A model generated the notes under the pieces. That model saw nothing but the letters and a program-made list of their open reading frames with translations, was not told the DNA's origin and made no database searches. The translations under genes and the position numbers were made by a program. 64,000 bases of DNA from Paulownia fortunei (lineage: Eukaryota; Streptophyta; Magnoliopsida; Lamiales; Paulowniaceae). Position 1 is the stretch's first letter; every line of letters begins with the position of its first letter. Below, in pieces: positions 24,701-37,369 of the stretch. Location: positions 930,001 to 994,000 of the forward strand of contig CM033113.1 in NCBI GenBank assembly GCA_019321725.1, written 5' to 3'.

Positions 24701-27700
24701 TCAATCACTTGGTTTTGAGCTTGGTGTTTCAACTGGATGGAGGGCTCTGAATGAATTATATAATGTAAGTGTGACTTGCTAATGTGGTAGATTTACAACA
24801 TTCAATCGTATCTCTGCTGATTGCTCATGTGATAGCTTTAATACATTTATTCATATTCCTGCTGCATATGTTTACTGTTGAGTGGAATATATATTGTCTA
24901 TGTATGTTGGAGGTTTATGTTTCTTTTTGTATAAATGAGATTGCTTAAAATTTTTGTGAGAAGTATGATTGTCTAATATGAATGAAGTAGCTGTAGTTGT
25001 TGATAAACCATGAATCACAATAAGTTTTTGTGAGAAGTATGATTGTCTAATATGAATGAAGTAGCTGTAGTTGTTGATAAACCATAAATCACAATAAGTA
25101 AGATCTTGTTTAATCTAGCCCAAATGAATTTTGACTCCTAAAAGTGGTAGCCATGGAAGTTCCAAGTCATTTCATTGCCTGCTGAATGCGGATTCTGGTG
25201 ATATACCCGTTCAAACATGTGTGAAGATGGATGCATAGATCTGTCCCTACATTCTTGTCCACTGAGTTTTTAAACTATATACTTTGATACAGGTTGTGCC
25301 TGGAGAATTGACAATTGTTACAGGAGTACCAAATTCAGGCAAGAGTGAGTGGATTGATGCTCTATTATGCAATCTCAACCATAGTGTTGGTTGGAAATTT
25401 GCACTTTGCTCTATGGAAAATAAGGTAATTTGCTTCTCCTTTTCTCACCATTTTCCTGTATTTTTTTGGTAAATCAAGGTAAAATTATAACTAGCATTCT
25501 GTATTTTGCACCCTATAAGATGAATGTTGATAAAAGGGGATGTGCTAGAAATTTTGTCTAACAAAAGTAATATGATGTATGAAATCATGTCTAATGTGAA
25601 ACCATCAAAATTTTATTTTCAAGTTATCTAATATGTCTTGACCCTCTAAACTTGTAAAGCTCAAATTAGTTTGTAGAAGGTTTCTATATTTGATGACGAG
25701 TAATATCGGGTGAAATACCTCTTTTTTGTGATTTTGTGAAATATTTGAAATGTTAAGTCGGATTTCTTCTTTATCATTATTACTATTACTAATTGTTGTT
25801 GTTGCTAATACTCTACTAGTCTATTACTGTTCTTTTTTTCTTTTTTATTTGGTTCTCTCAATGTGATGAGATGATAGAAAGTTTTTCAGGAATGTGTCTT
25901 ATTTAAGTCATTTTGGAGGTGCAGAATTTGCACTCCACATGTTTATTGCAGTTTTGGTCTTTAAATCAGATTTTGTATTAGTATTGCCCTTTGGATAAAT
26001 TGTGTTTGTCTAGCTATTTTAGTAGTGATGACATAACTGATGTACTCTATTATGCTAACAAAGTGAATAGTTGTGATGTATATTTATCTTATACGTTACA
26101 TGATTCCATGGTTTTCCAGGTTCGAGAGCATGCAAGAAAACTTTTGGAGAAACATATTGGGAAGCCTTTCTTTGATGTTAGGTATGTATGGGCCCATTGT
26201 AAATGAATTGCACCATTTGGCATGGTCGGGCAGTTGTTACTCAATTGGGTAATATCTTTTAGATGATTGTTTGTGCCAAATATTTATCTCAGGCACTTTT
26301 AACACTTTCATAGATAAAGAAATAAAATCTTGCACCCCTTGGTATGGTTGAGCAGCCGTCTTGACAATATTTTTGTTGTAAAAGAATAAAAGAGTACTCA
26401 GTTTGGTATTTCTTTAGTGATAGCTGCTTATGCTAAGTTTTCATCCTGGGAACTCTTAACTCTTTCATACATAAAGAAACCTAGATCTTCACCCTCTTTT
26501 GGTTTTTAACATTTACTATCTATTTCCAACATATCTTTGTATCTACGACATTCTCATCGTCCCGTCTGCCCCAGAACTCTTCTATCTTGCTTGGAAATTG
26601 AGCAAGCTCAATTCTCTTATGTACAGGTTACTATATGCTTGAGCAAAAATAAATGGAAGTGCTGAGTTCTCATTTGTAATACAAAATTGTTGTTTGTGAG
26701 AATGATTCACTGTATTGTCTCTAATGATTTTCGTTGCCTTCTTCTGTCTCAGCATGGTTTCATTTTGCAAGGATCCTTGATTGTTACTTGGTAATTTGCC
26801 AGAAATAAGATTTTTTAACTATTCACTGAGAGAAAGTCATTCCTAATTATGTGAATTGCTGCTCTTTTAAATCAGTGCTTGGAAAAAGATTGAGATATTT
26901 TTTGGTTGGAATTGCCCGAGCAGCTGAGCCCTTTAGGCTCCAGGCTTTCAGGTCGTAGAGAATGAGATATAGTCACTCTGTACTGACTTAGGCAGTTATA
27001 TGACGAGCCACATTTTTTTTCCGAGTTTTATTGTTTCCTATGTTCCATTAATTGCTTGCTTGCTATCCTGATTGCTGTGTTGCTAATAAACAGGTATGGG
27101 GAGTCTGTTGAGAGGATCAGCGTTGAGGAGTTGGAGCAAGGAAAGAAGTGGCTCAGTGATTCATTTGCTCTAATAAGGTTACTCCGTATGTACATGCACA
27201 TATTGCTTGCAAGATGTGCATGCACATAGATGCATATGTACTGCATATACACATAGACGTATACACACATAGTTACATTCATATGGAAAATGCTAATTGT
27301 ATATGCTGACTTGTGAAAATCTTATTGGTTAATTGGGGCCTGTGAATGGTAAACTTGTTTATTCAGGTTTGTCATTTGAAGTTGTAAGCAAGCTTAGAAG
27401 AGGATACAATATGAACACAAACATACAGTGGACATAAACACACTTGAACACATTCTGATTTCTGCAAGGGATACTCATTGTTGTGCATGTGTAAACAAGC
27501 ACAAATCGACATAGATTTATAATTTTCTTGTTAAAATAACTTGTGCTTAATTTTCCTTTTGACTGGCAAAATGCCATGAAGAAGGTCTGATCATAGCTCA
27601 TATGTTTATCTTATCATTTAGAACTTCTAAGATATTAGTTGTGCTGTATGAGTTTTATCTTTTTTTACCATGGTGCGTATGGGTAATGAAACAGGTGTGA

Positions 27701-30700
27701 GAATGATTGCCTTCCAAGTATAAATTGGGTTCTTGATCTAGCGAAAATAGCAGTTCTGCGCCATGGGGTTAATGGACTTGTAATCGATCCATATAATGAA
27801 CTTGATCATCAACGTCCTCCTAACCAGTGAGTCTTCTTTTGTGAATCTGGTAGAAGTTTGTACTTGTATTTATTTGTAATAACACAATTGCATGACAGCT
27901 ACCTTTGTTTTATGTGTATCACTCAAAGTACTGCTGAACTCACAAAATTGGAAGGCTGATATTTATTTAAACTATGCTGTAAAGTTTACTGATGACAGCT
28001 AATTTCATTTTGCTGTTTATTTCCCACACCACCACTACCCAATACCAGAAAAGAAAACCCATTCTGAATAATTTTGAGGTCATGCTTTGATAATCTTCCC
28101 CATATTCTTTTCCCTCCCCTTTCTGCTTAGTCTAGGTTGTCAATTTCTTACCTGCGGCAATCATCCTTCAATAATCATCTCCCAGTTGTGCTGACCGCCA
28201 CTGAAATTTCCTTCACATTTTTAAAGCTTTGTAATTGAGGTTTTAGTGAATATTGATAGGAATAATTTTTCATCTATAATATTGCTTTATTTCCTTTTCT
28301 AAGATAGTGAGATGGACCTGTACTGAGAAAAAAGTTGTGATAACAAGTAAATAGTGCAGTACTGGTGACATAGTGAAAGGTGCTTCTACAATTAGGTAAT
28401 TGATGTTGTATGCCGTTCTGCAACAGGACTGAAACGGAATATGTGAGTCAGATGCTGACAAAAATCAAGCGATTTGCTCAACATCATTCATGTCATGTTT
28501 GGTTTGTGGCTCATCCAAGACAGGTTGGCAATTGCAACACTTCATATTTGCTCCGAGATTTTTCTTGTAATAACCTCAAAACTTATTTTGCTAGTTGCAT
28601 AATTGGATTGGGGGTCCTCCAAATTTGTACGACATCAGTGGGAGTGCACATTTCATAAACAAATGTGATAATGGAATCGTTATCCACCGTAATAGGGATC
28701 CAGAGGCTGGTCCTATCGATATAGTTCAGGTGTGCTTAGTGGCGATATTATTACAAGTCTAATTAATACTATTGACATTAGATACCAAAATTTCAACCAT
28801 TCATTTATATGTCCAGGTTTGTGTGCGGAAAGTGCGTAATAAAGTCATAGGAACAATTGGTGATGCCTATTTGTCATATAACAGGTATGATCCTTTGTTG
28901 GGATGCTGTTTTCTCCTGTTTCTTGGAATGATGATATTAAATTGCTGATACCTCTTCCAGTTTCTAATGCTGTATACCATGTAGGGATAAAATTAGGGGG
29001 TTGTAAAAATGTTGTGTTAAACTGCACCTAACTTGAAGAAAAACTGATTTGGATCTCTTTTAAGAAGATAACCCACTTTTGTATTTTCTTAAAAGATGCA
29101 AACTTCCAATGACTTCTCTTGAGATATAACCCCAGTCCTCGTTTTGGCCCCAAGAAACTGAACTTTTTACTACTGTTCTTTTTACCTTCACTGGAATGAT
29201 CTTGCCCATCTTTTTCACTTTTGACGCTGTTGGCTTAGAGAAAGCACAAAAGCCTAGTTGATGTAATCACCTCAATCAACAACACGTGATGCAAGTCACT
29301 TGTCAGGCTATGTCCAATTAAGGCAATAACTAAGTTCAGGTTTCTGAATGCATGCTTTAAAACTTTCTTGAATTTAGTTATATTGAACTTCAAAACAACA
29401 TTTTGTATCTCTCTCTAATTGTATCAATGGAGATTACCTCAGAGTTGTCCCTTAGTATTTCAGTATTGAAAAACCATCTTCACATAAACTCTCAAATAAA
29501 TAACAGCCAAACAAGTTAACTGCCTCTTCAGTTTTAAAAATAGGAGTATAATAAATTAAATTCATGATTTTTTTTATAAATTTTTTAATACTCTAGGCAG
29601 TGCATAATATCTTATTATAATAACGTAAAAGAGTTTCTAAATGAGAGCATTATACATGATAGATTAATAAATAAGTATGGTAAATAGCTTAAGCAAAATC
29701 GATGTGCATGATGGGTCTGATGCCGATCATTTTGTGATGCATGCGGCTATTTACGTTTTCTGGCATAACTACTTTATGACTGCGTCTTGCAGTTGAAGTT
29801 TACTGATTGTGTAAGATACACAGGGCAAACAGCCAGATGTCCATACTGCTTGATTGAATTCATCAGGGCATAAATTCTGTGTTAAACTTTATATTCTTAA
29901 ATAAGCTCTCGTGCACATGGAAATGTATGAATGAAGTAATTGTTGCTGAGCCTTTTATCCATATACGAAACCCCGAGGTTTAGTCCCATCATAATATAGA
30001 AGGAAATGAAAACTTAGGCTACTGTAAAGGGAAGTGACAATGATCAAAAGGAGATCAGCTTGTCAAGTCGTATCATTTGTTGTCGTGTTTGGTGAGTCAC
30101 CTCATATATCAAATTTGAAATGTTACAAGAGGGAAGTGGATGTGAATGCAGTTCTCTTTTTCTCTTTCTTTCGTTTCCCCCCTTGTGGTTATGGGGGGGA
30201 GGTGGTGTTTGCATTGGACATTGGCATGTTAATTTCACCTGCGTAAATAAAGACTAAATTTCTACCCATCTTTTTAGTTCTGCCTTTGGTATGTCGTCCA
30301 TGCAAGTCTACTAAGCAGTTAAGACAGTAGTAAGCACATATTTTTATAATTTTGCGTGATGTCTAAGAAGTCCATGCGATCTCATTTAATCCAGTGTTCG
30401 TGTCATTTTGTAATTTCACAAAACTTTTATATGGACCTTGCTGTACTTTTTCCTTGGTGTGCACCTCTGTTAGGCGAGTTAGTTACTGAATGGCTTATAT
30501 GTCAACATATAGACTAACAAAAAATGGTTACAAAAGAACTATGATCTCATCATTTTATATTCAATATAAGTATAATTTACAAAATGATGAATTAAAAGAT
30601 CTGTGGATTGGAATAGCGATCACGTTCATCTTTCTTTTATAAGTACGTTACAGCAGTTGTGCTTTGCTTTCTGGCTGATCTTGTTGCTTTTATTTGATTT

Positions 30701-30837
30701 GTGTCAAATTGTGAGAACAAAATTTCATCCATTAATAATGCTCAATTTACTGATGATCCCATTAACATCTTATCAGGGTTACCGGTGAGTACATGGATAT
30801 TGATGTGTCAGCCCAAAATAATAAACGCAAAAACTAG
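18773..30837 (+). CDS. TWINKLE: Full-length TWINKLE primase-helicase, copy 3 (with frame defects)
   Basis: Exons: 18773-19066, 19884-20026, 21145-21200, 21303-21360, 21434-21547, 22224-22306, 22584-22664, 22865-22930, 23010-23126, 23737-23784, 23874-23959, 24049-24109, 24582-24764, 25293-25424, 26120-26181, 27094-27177, 27695-27826, 28427-28523, 28595-28729, 28817-28884, 30777-30837. Without its defects it would be about 720 residues, near the roughly 700 usual for plant TWINKLE. It has a transit peptide, zinc ribbon (CPS-CRGG, WTCFRAKCGW), Toprim (VEGEMD, LATDGDPPG), a linker, then the helicase: Walker A GVPNSGKSE, SMEN, Walker B GLVIDPYNELD, WFVAHPRQ and HRNRDPEAG. The role is to unwind and prime organelle DNA. 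Defects: exon 6 is 83 nt instead of 84 (one base lost near 22294), giving a stop in exon 7; and exon 1 ends in phase 0 where exon 2 needs phase 1 (an AG at 19902-19903 could rescue this). It is either a recent pseudogene or an assembly error. Confidence 0.8.
23489..23602 (+). other. Candidate cassette exon in intron 9 of copy 3
   Basis: Counterpart of 14890-14988; the 99-nt segment proper begins at the GGT codon about 23504, after AAATTTAAG, and ends with AAG at 23602 before GTTTTTT. It encodes GRTNTTISYSPG ... NSYSITK with no stop. Compared with copy 2, twelve bases differ, nine of them at third codon positions. The ATG-led codons just upstream differ mostly at first and second positions, so coding-like constraint appears to start at the predicted acceptor. 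Confidence 0.45.
24951..25098. repeat. Two tandem 74-bp repeats in intron 13 of copy 3
   Basis: Bases 24951-25024 and 25025-25098 are direct repeats with one clear difference (CCATGAATC against CCATAAATC). No open frame or known motif. A recent local duplication. Confidence 0.93.
28885..30776. other. Long last intron of copy 3
   Basis: This 1.9 kb intron separates the helicase body from a 61-nt terminal exon coding for RVTGEYMDIDVS and a lysine-rich end. No gene or clear repeat was recognised in it. The terminal exon is supported by the phase match (AG plus G) and by the usual position of the plant TWINKLE C-terminus. Confidence 0.6.
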
Positions 30838-33086
30838 TATTCTAGCCTCTTGGCTATTTCTATGATTTTTAGTTGAAAGACAGGCACATGCTTTGTGAGG
30901 ATGAGCCCCATTGGATATTCATCGGCTGATGCCTGTTAAGTGATGGGATGCTGACATCAATGTAAGGCTCTTAGTTTCATACGGAATTTATGAGCACATA
31001 TTTAGGTTTGAGGTTAGCATCCATTTGTTTGTTTCCAGGCCTGAGCTTTGCCAGCCAATTTTGTGCTTATAGGCCGGGGGTTTTCACATCATTATAATGT
31101 ATGTAAAAATTCGGTTGCTTGGTTTATCGGTTGGCTGTCAATAAGCAGTGTGGCCTTTTGAAACTTTCTGTTTTATGCTTTCATGTTCGCTGTGTTCGTT
31201 CTTAAGTCAGCAGTGGGGGATGGGTTGCGGAAGGAAAGCTGTTCTCTTCGTAGTTCTTTGTCTTAAAATACAAATTTAGTCGACCAACAAAAGTAAATTA
31301 GTAATCATTTTGGTACTGGAATTTTTACTAAATTTTTGGTTAATGGTTTGATACATTTTGGTTGGAGTCGGACCAATTTTTTCTAGTCGGATTGACGAGA
31401 AGAAATGTCAGTCACCAATAATGTGGACCAGTGGAATTTTGAAATTTCTTTATGTTCGCTACTTAGGTTTTATTGGAAGTATTTATGGTCTAGTTAATTA
31501 TAGGATGGGAGATATTCGATGTTAAGTACGAAAGTATAAATTATGAATATTGTTTAGAAGTTTATAAATATAAAAATGAATAATATATGGATTTATAGAT
31601 GTATTAACAAAATATGTAAAGAATTATTTGGAGCAAAAATATGATTTAAATTATTTATATATTATTTGATTTTAATTACAGACAATAGAGATAACTATTT
31701 AACATTTGATCAGATTTTTTATAAATTGTTATGTTAATTTATTTTTTTAATTATATGATATTCAGTTAATTCTTATAATTAATTTTTATATAATTTTTAG
31801 ATGTAACTTAGATTTTACAAAACTTTCAAGAATGACATCTGTCTTCTTATTTTACCTTCTAATGAGGGCAGGAGATAAGGAATAAAGCAGAAAAGATAGA
31901 TAACTGAAATGACATCTATTTAACTGATAGAGTTGAGATGCCATTATCCCACAAAATTCCATGTGTGGCTCCTACCTGTTGACAGACCGCCTTGATCAGT
32001 TTTAGGCACCAGATGCCATCTATCTTTCTTACCATTTTTTTCCCCTTCTACACTTCTTTCATTGATTACATCCTTTCTTTCCCTTGCCTGAGGCTGGGCA
32101 TGCTAAGATGCTTTTAGGTTAAGAAGTGGGTTCTCAAAGTGTTTTTAATCCCTTTGTGAGAAATCAGTCCCACTTTGACAAGCCATTTGGAATCCTACTT
32201 GTAGTTAATGTGCGCTATCAGTCATTAAATAGCTTGGCCCCTTTATTGCTGGTTCTTATTTAGTGCTATCATGGAAAGTGTTCTACTGGAAATCAAATTT
32301 TCCTCCCCTTTGGGTCTTTCTAACCTTAAAATCTCCCATTCGAGTTCATTAAAGGATAGCCCAGAGCACCAGTAATGCTCTGTGATTCTCAAGTTTTGTG
32401 ATTGCAGCATACAGGTGTCTCCATTACTTGACAATATAGCAATCTTTTTAAAAGGACCACCCATGTGCAAACAACGTTGTCATTATACCATTTATAATAA
32501 TTGTACAGAAGTTTAAGTTCATCTAACAAATTGATTTTTACTCTTAACAATATGATTCAAGATACTACACACTGTGAATATAGCCCTCAGCTACGTGGTA
32601 TAAATGCATTTTTCATTGTGGATTTCAAAATGGTACGATGTTTGGTTTGCCATATGTTAAAACATTTTCGGTGAAGAATCAGATTTTTAAGAAAATTCCC
32701 CCAAGAGGAAAAGATAGAGAAAATATGCATCTAAATCTAGACATGAGGCTTAACTGTACAAGTGGAAATGTATAAAAAACTGCGGAATAATGGAGTGACC
32801 GATTCCATGAAATCATTGCACTTCAACAAACCAAGAAAGTAAAATTGAGCAAGTATGAAATATTAATCCAATGAATATTCATTTACACTGATAATGAAAT
32901 GAAACCATGTCCAGACTTGAGCTAAAAAACACAAAACACTGCATAAAAACAGGTGAAAAAAAGTGATGTACACAAAATAATTGGAAGCCAAAAAGAATAA
33001 TAATGTCTATAAAAAGAATATCAATCGAATAAAGAATCTTCAAAATCCATGTCTGAACCAGCCCCACAAGCAATAAAATTCACCCA
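30838..33086. other. Convergent spacer between TWINKLE and patellin
   Basis: No gene. It contains 3' flanks of both genes, and at 31485-31805 an AT-rich relative of the MITE-like element at 7066-7655. The remainder shows no coding signal or repeat that I could recognise. Confidence 0.5.
31485..31805. repeat. Second copy of the MITE-like element, shorter
   Basis: It shares with 7066-7655 the entry TAGTTAATTATAGGATGGGA-type segment, the AAGAATTATTTGGA word, GATAACTATTTAA and TATATGATATTC in the same order. It lacks the far inverted end, so it is a truncated or diverged copy. Confidence 0.45.
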
Positions 33087-34898
33087 TCAGCAAGAAGCCT
33101 TTTTGACCTTGTATCGATAGAACAGCTTCTTTTTCTTCCCAGATGAATTCTGAACAGTGAGGACAATTTTCCCTGGTTCATGGTTCTTGAATGTCTTGCG
33201 AACTGGTGCTTCATCTGAGTACATCTTCTTTCCTTTCTGAATAATCATGGTGTATGAATTCTCATCTGTAGGCACAAATTCCTGTGTGTAATTCACCTCC
33301 CAGCCTGGAACTATAAGGTCCCAGATAAATGTAGTTCCACACTGTAATGATGAAACAATAAAATACTTAGTTGCCAGTTCTGTTCCCAAGTTCCTAATTA
33401 TTCAAAAACAATTCCAGTAATCATTTTGTGTACCTCTGGTGTGGGAATTTCAATTGTTTCAGTTGATCCAGCCTTGATCACAACTTCTGCAGCTTCACCG
33501 TCACTAATGGAAAACTCAAAGTCGTTCTCCCTCTTTATTCCACCATACTGGATTGGGATTTCTTGGATAGGAATGTACCTACAGGACGATCAAGTTTTGA
33601 GTTAATTTCATCAGCAAACCAATGGTACAACTATTAAATGACAATCAACTGAATGTGGTGGTGATAGGACAGAACTACTTACTTGAGCAAAGTCTCAGTA
33701 ACCTTGGATGGGCGAGCAAAGACTAATTTGCTTCTGGTTCTTTGAGTCAAGAAAGGAGATAACAGGGAGTGGAAAGCAAAATACCAGAATGGAACATTGA
33801 TGAAAATCTGCAAGCAAAAACCCATCAAGAATTAGTGCTCAAATAGATACTTAGGAACTCAATGAAAGTATAAATAGGTGGTAATTATGATCTCAAATGC
33901 AACTTTGATTAATGGAAAAACGAAAAGAACCTCACATTTTTGGCCACAAATTCTGGGTAGTTGTCCTGGAGAAATGCAACGGCTTTGTTTACTGCAGCCC
34001 GAACCTCCTTCTTGGATGGACCTGGAGAATTCTTGAGATCATTTATTTGAACTAGTGAATTAATACCATCGGGCTTGAAATCAAGTTTCTGAACGCCTTT
34101 CTCCATAAGCTGAACCCTCCACCTCAAGAACTGCTCGCGCTTCTCCTCTGTTGCAAGTGTCTTCTCATAGACCTCTTCATTGTCCAAAACTCCAAAGATA
34201 TTGTAGCAAATGGGGTGGCCTTCGCGATCAATTCCACTCATATATGCAGCCGAGGCGAGATCAGTCCCAAATTCTTCATCCAGGATCGAATCAATCTTGA
34301 ATTCTTTCCTCCATTGAAGAGTCTTCTTGAGCATCTCAAAAGCATCATTAACCTTGAATTCCCTAGCCCTCAAGAATTTCAAGAGAACAACATCGGTACT
34401 CTCATTTCCTTTACTAGGCAAAAGGGGTACTCCCCAAATGGAAATATCTTTATCGACTTCAACATCTGCCTCAGGCTGTTGCTCTTTCTCTTCAGTTTCT
34501 TCAGTGACCACATCAGTTTTCTTCTCTTCTTCGCATTCTTCTTTCTTGTCTGCTTCTTTTTCACACTCTTCTGTGGCTTTCTCCTCCTCTTTCTTTTCAT
34601 CTTCATTGGATGGCTTTTTGGCCGCCTCCTTTTTCTCTTCTTTCTTGTAGAGTGTGTTTCCAAGAATAGCTTCTTCAAGCTTTGTTTTCAGCTCATTCAA
34701 TGTCTTCTTTTCATGCTCTTTCAGATCAGAGAGAAAATTGCTCTCTTCTCTGTAGGAAGAGCTTTTCTCCACCATCTTAGGCTTGGAGTCATCCTTTTCA
34801 CACTTCAGTTCTCCCACCACCTTCTCAGCCTCTTCTGCCACCACCTTCACAGGCTCCTCAGCCACTTGCATTGTCTCAGCTTTAACCTCAACAGTCAT
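33087..34898 (-). CDS. PATL4: Patellin (Sec14/CRAL-TRIO plus GOLD), PATL4-like
   Basis: Four coding exons read right to left: 34898-33936, 33807-33683, 33578-33434, 33341-33087, joined in phases 0, 2, 0, giving 495 residues. Residues 1-150 are an acidic, lysine- and glutamate-rich, probably unfolded region. The CRAL-TRIO N segment starts near DVVLLKFLRAREF (169-181) and the lipid-binding lobe runs to about 375 (YNIFGVLDNEE, QDNYPEF, IFINVPFW, IPIQYGG). A C-terminal GOLD domain covers 380-495 (WDLIVPGWEVNY, EFVPTDENSY, GKIVLTVQN) with a lysine-rich end. Known family role: peripheral membrane proteins that bind phosphoinositides and work at the cell plate and in membrane traffic. An in-frame ATG 13 codons upstream (34937) exists, but it seems to lie in or next to a 5'-UTR intron, so the MTVEVKAE start is preferred. 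The gene converges on TWINKLE. Confidence 0.9.
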
Positions 34899-35104
34899 GG
34901 TTTCTGTCTGGCCTTCTTCAAAATCCAATATTTTCACAAATCAAAGAAACAAAAACACACTTATCAGAGAAAAATCAAATTGACAAGAAATCAAATTGGA
35001 AAAATCAATATAATGCACATAGCGAAATCAATTGAAACTCACTTTGTTATTGCTCTGTGCCTCTGATTTGTCTCTGCCTTCAGGTGTCTTGAGAGTTTTA
35101 CAAA

Positions 35105-35126
35105 TGTGTGTGTGTGTGTGTGTGAG
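35105..35126. repeat. (GT)n microsatellite in patellin 5' leader
   Basis: Ten or so GT units on the + strand, i.e. (AC)n on the transcript strand, between the likely TATA box and the start codon. Confidence 0.85.
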
Positions 35127-35150
35127 AGGAAAGGGCAGGAGTTCAACGGT

Positions 35151-35157
35151 TATATAG
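35151..35157 (-). promoter_or_regulatory. Probable TATA box of the patellin gene
   Basis: The minus strand reads CTATATA followed by ACC, about 30-50 bp upstream of the AC-rich and CT-rich leader. The position fits a start of transcription near 35120. A likely 5'-UTR intron follows (donor GTGAGT near 35037). Confidence 0.5.
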
Positions 35158-35159
35158 TA

Positions 35160-36430
35160 TATTGTTTTGTTTTTGAAAGGCCAAAGAGAAGGGCCCCACA
35201 ACGGTCATTTCTTTGTTGTCATCCCATGTTAGAGCCGTTAAGATTCTTTTGTTCCAAGGCTGCTATAATTTGTGCTAGCCTGGACTCCAGCAAAAAATTG
35301 TTTGTCAGAATCAATTCGGGCCCACTGCCAAATATTTTGGACTGTGATTAATGATTGATTCTGCGGCTTTGTCACATTTAATCTCTATTACTTTATTAAA
35401 GCCCAATCTGTCATTAGGCTTATTTGGACTGTATATGCCCACCTTATAATTTTCATTGAAAAATTAGGAGAGCTTATAATATTGCAATTTTTAGTTTGAT
35501 GCAAAAGAATATACGATTAATTAAAGGATACCAAGAAGTCGCCTTGTCATTATATATGTTTAATTAGTTGCCAATTCTCATAATAATTGTGTTAGCAGAT
35601 AATCTCACATGCATTTTTACTTTTTATTTTTTTATTTGATTGTTTATTTATTGATTTTTTTTTTTTTTTTTTTGTTACATGCATTCAAGTGTGAATTGTC
35701 CCTATTGCCGACCAAGTTGTCAAACGAATATTGTCTGTCAAATCATTGTTATTTTAGGTGATATGAATGTTGTAGGTTTGACCAAGTAGCCCATATCAAA
35801 GCTGGCTGCTTCTGAGTAAATAATTTGTTGGGCAGTGCAAAAGAAGGGAGCCCAGTAACCCTATTTTGGGTTAAGAAGTGAGAATAGGCCCAGTCATTTA
35901 TGGGGCAGAGGCCTTTTGACCTATTCTATAAAAATTGCCATGCTTGAGTTTCTCTTGATTTAGAGGAAACTCAAATAGTCCAACATCATGATATAGGCCA
36001 CAAAAATAAAATATCGATATTTTTTAAAATTAATCTTTCTCAATCTTTAGTGGATTTTCTTGAAATAGACATATATAAAATAAATCTGCCGCTAATCTGC
36101 AAGATGACTAGCAATGCTTAATTAAAAATAGTCTCACATGTAGGTTTTTATATTTCAATGAAAAAAAAATGTGTTCAACTATTTAAGTATATATGGATGG
36201 GTCTTAAGATAATGACATATTCTCCTTTTCTATGTCTTAAGATAATAACGTATTTTATTTTTGTTAGGCCTTAAGAAAAAGATGTGTTTTCTTTAAATAT
36301 TTAGAATATTTTAAATTACTTTGACCACCACTTATTCTAGAATACGAGTTACACCTGCGAGCACGATTTATTTTATAGCAATCCTTGTACAAAGATACTT
36401 ACGAGAAATATTTACTAATTTATATATTTA
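35160..36430. other. Spacer between patellin and the duplicated BBE segment
   Basis: No gene recognised. AT-rich, with a T-run near 35657-35673. The homology shared by the large duplicated units begins at about 36431, so this spacer is single-copy in the window. Confidence 0.5.
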
Positions 36431-36561
36431 CTTGTTTGTTTTTGCATGATACTCAGTCACATTCACAACAAATAGAATTTAAAATTAATGCCTATTTTTT
36501 CAAAAGAATAAATGATGGAATTTAATATTTTATTATACTTTTTATTTTTCTTTTGCTCACA

Positions 36562-37369
36562 AATATAAATAAGGGCGTGCATTCGATAATACCGTATTGA
36601 ATCGTATACAGAAATTTCGGTATGACAATTTACCAAACCGAATATTGGTAATTACCGAAAAAATTTCGGTAATTCAGTATGATTTTTGGTAAAATTAAAA
36701 TTTATAAAAAAAAAAGAAAAAAGTTTGCTCCCTATTTTTTCAAGAATTCATATATAACAATTATTAAATCAAGGAGTTGTAACCTATGGAAAAAATAATT
36801 CAATCATGTGTATTATTTTTGAAATTTATCTTCAATCATAAATGGATATTATTTGGGCAAAGGTAAATAATTGAATTCTTGAAAATAAAAATATGCTTAT
36901 ATATTTGTTCATTTTGTGACTAGTAAGAAATAACTAAAAAATCTAATTATATTTAGTTCAATCCATGAGCGGTGAGTGTTTAATCGGCATTTTAGTTATA
37001 TATTTCATGAAATAAGTGAAATGCACTCTTTTAGTTATTAAAATTTTTAAAAAAATATATTGTCTTTATCATGCTAAATTTTAATCATTTTCATAAGTAC
37101 CAATCAAATAATTATTAATTAATTACTAAACAAATGAACATAAGGAGAATATACTAAAAAATATTTAAAGTATAAAATTAATCCATAATTTTTTTTAAAA
37201 AAATATAAAAATAAAATATATTTGGTATTCGGTTCGATACGGTATATCGAACCCAAATACTGATATCGAATACAGAACCAAAATTTTTAGTTCGATTTCG
37301 ATTTCTACCGAAATTTTAATTTCGCACATTTTGGTCGTATACCAAACCCTTCACACCCCTAAATATAAA
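36562..37369. mobile_element. Non-autonomous hAT-type element in unit A
   Basis: The element spans 36570-37361 (792 bp) and is flanked by the 8-bp target duplication AATATAAA (36562-36569, 37362-37369). Its ends are imperfect inverted repeats: TAAGGGCGTGCA on the left, and TAGGGGTGTGAA read inward from the right. Subterminal regions carry many inverted CGGTA/ACCGAA words. Units B and C keep the empty site (around 50165 and 63252). There is no open reading frame for a transposase. Confidence 0.88.

Noticed and set aside
34215..35066. A 283-residue open frame on the + strand
   Set aside because: It lies opposite the low-complexity acidic exon of the patellin gene. The phenylalanine- and leucine-rich translation is the complement of Glu/Lys codons.
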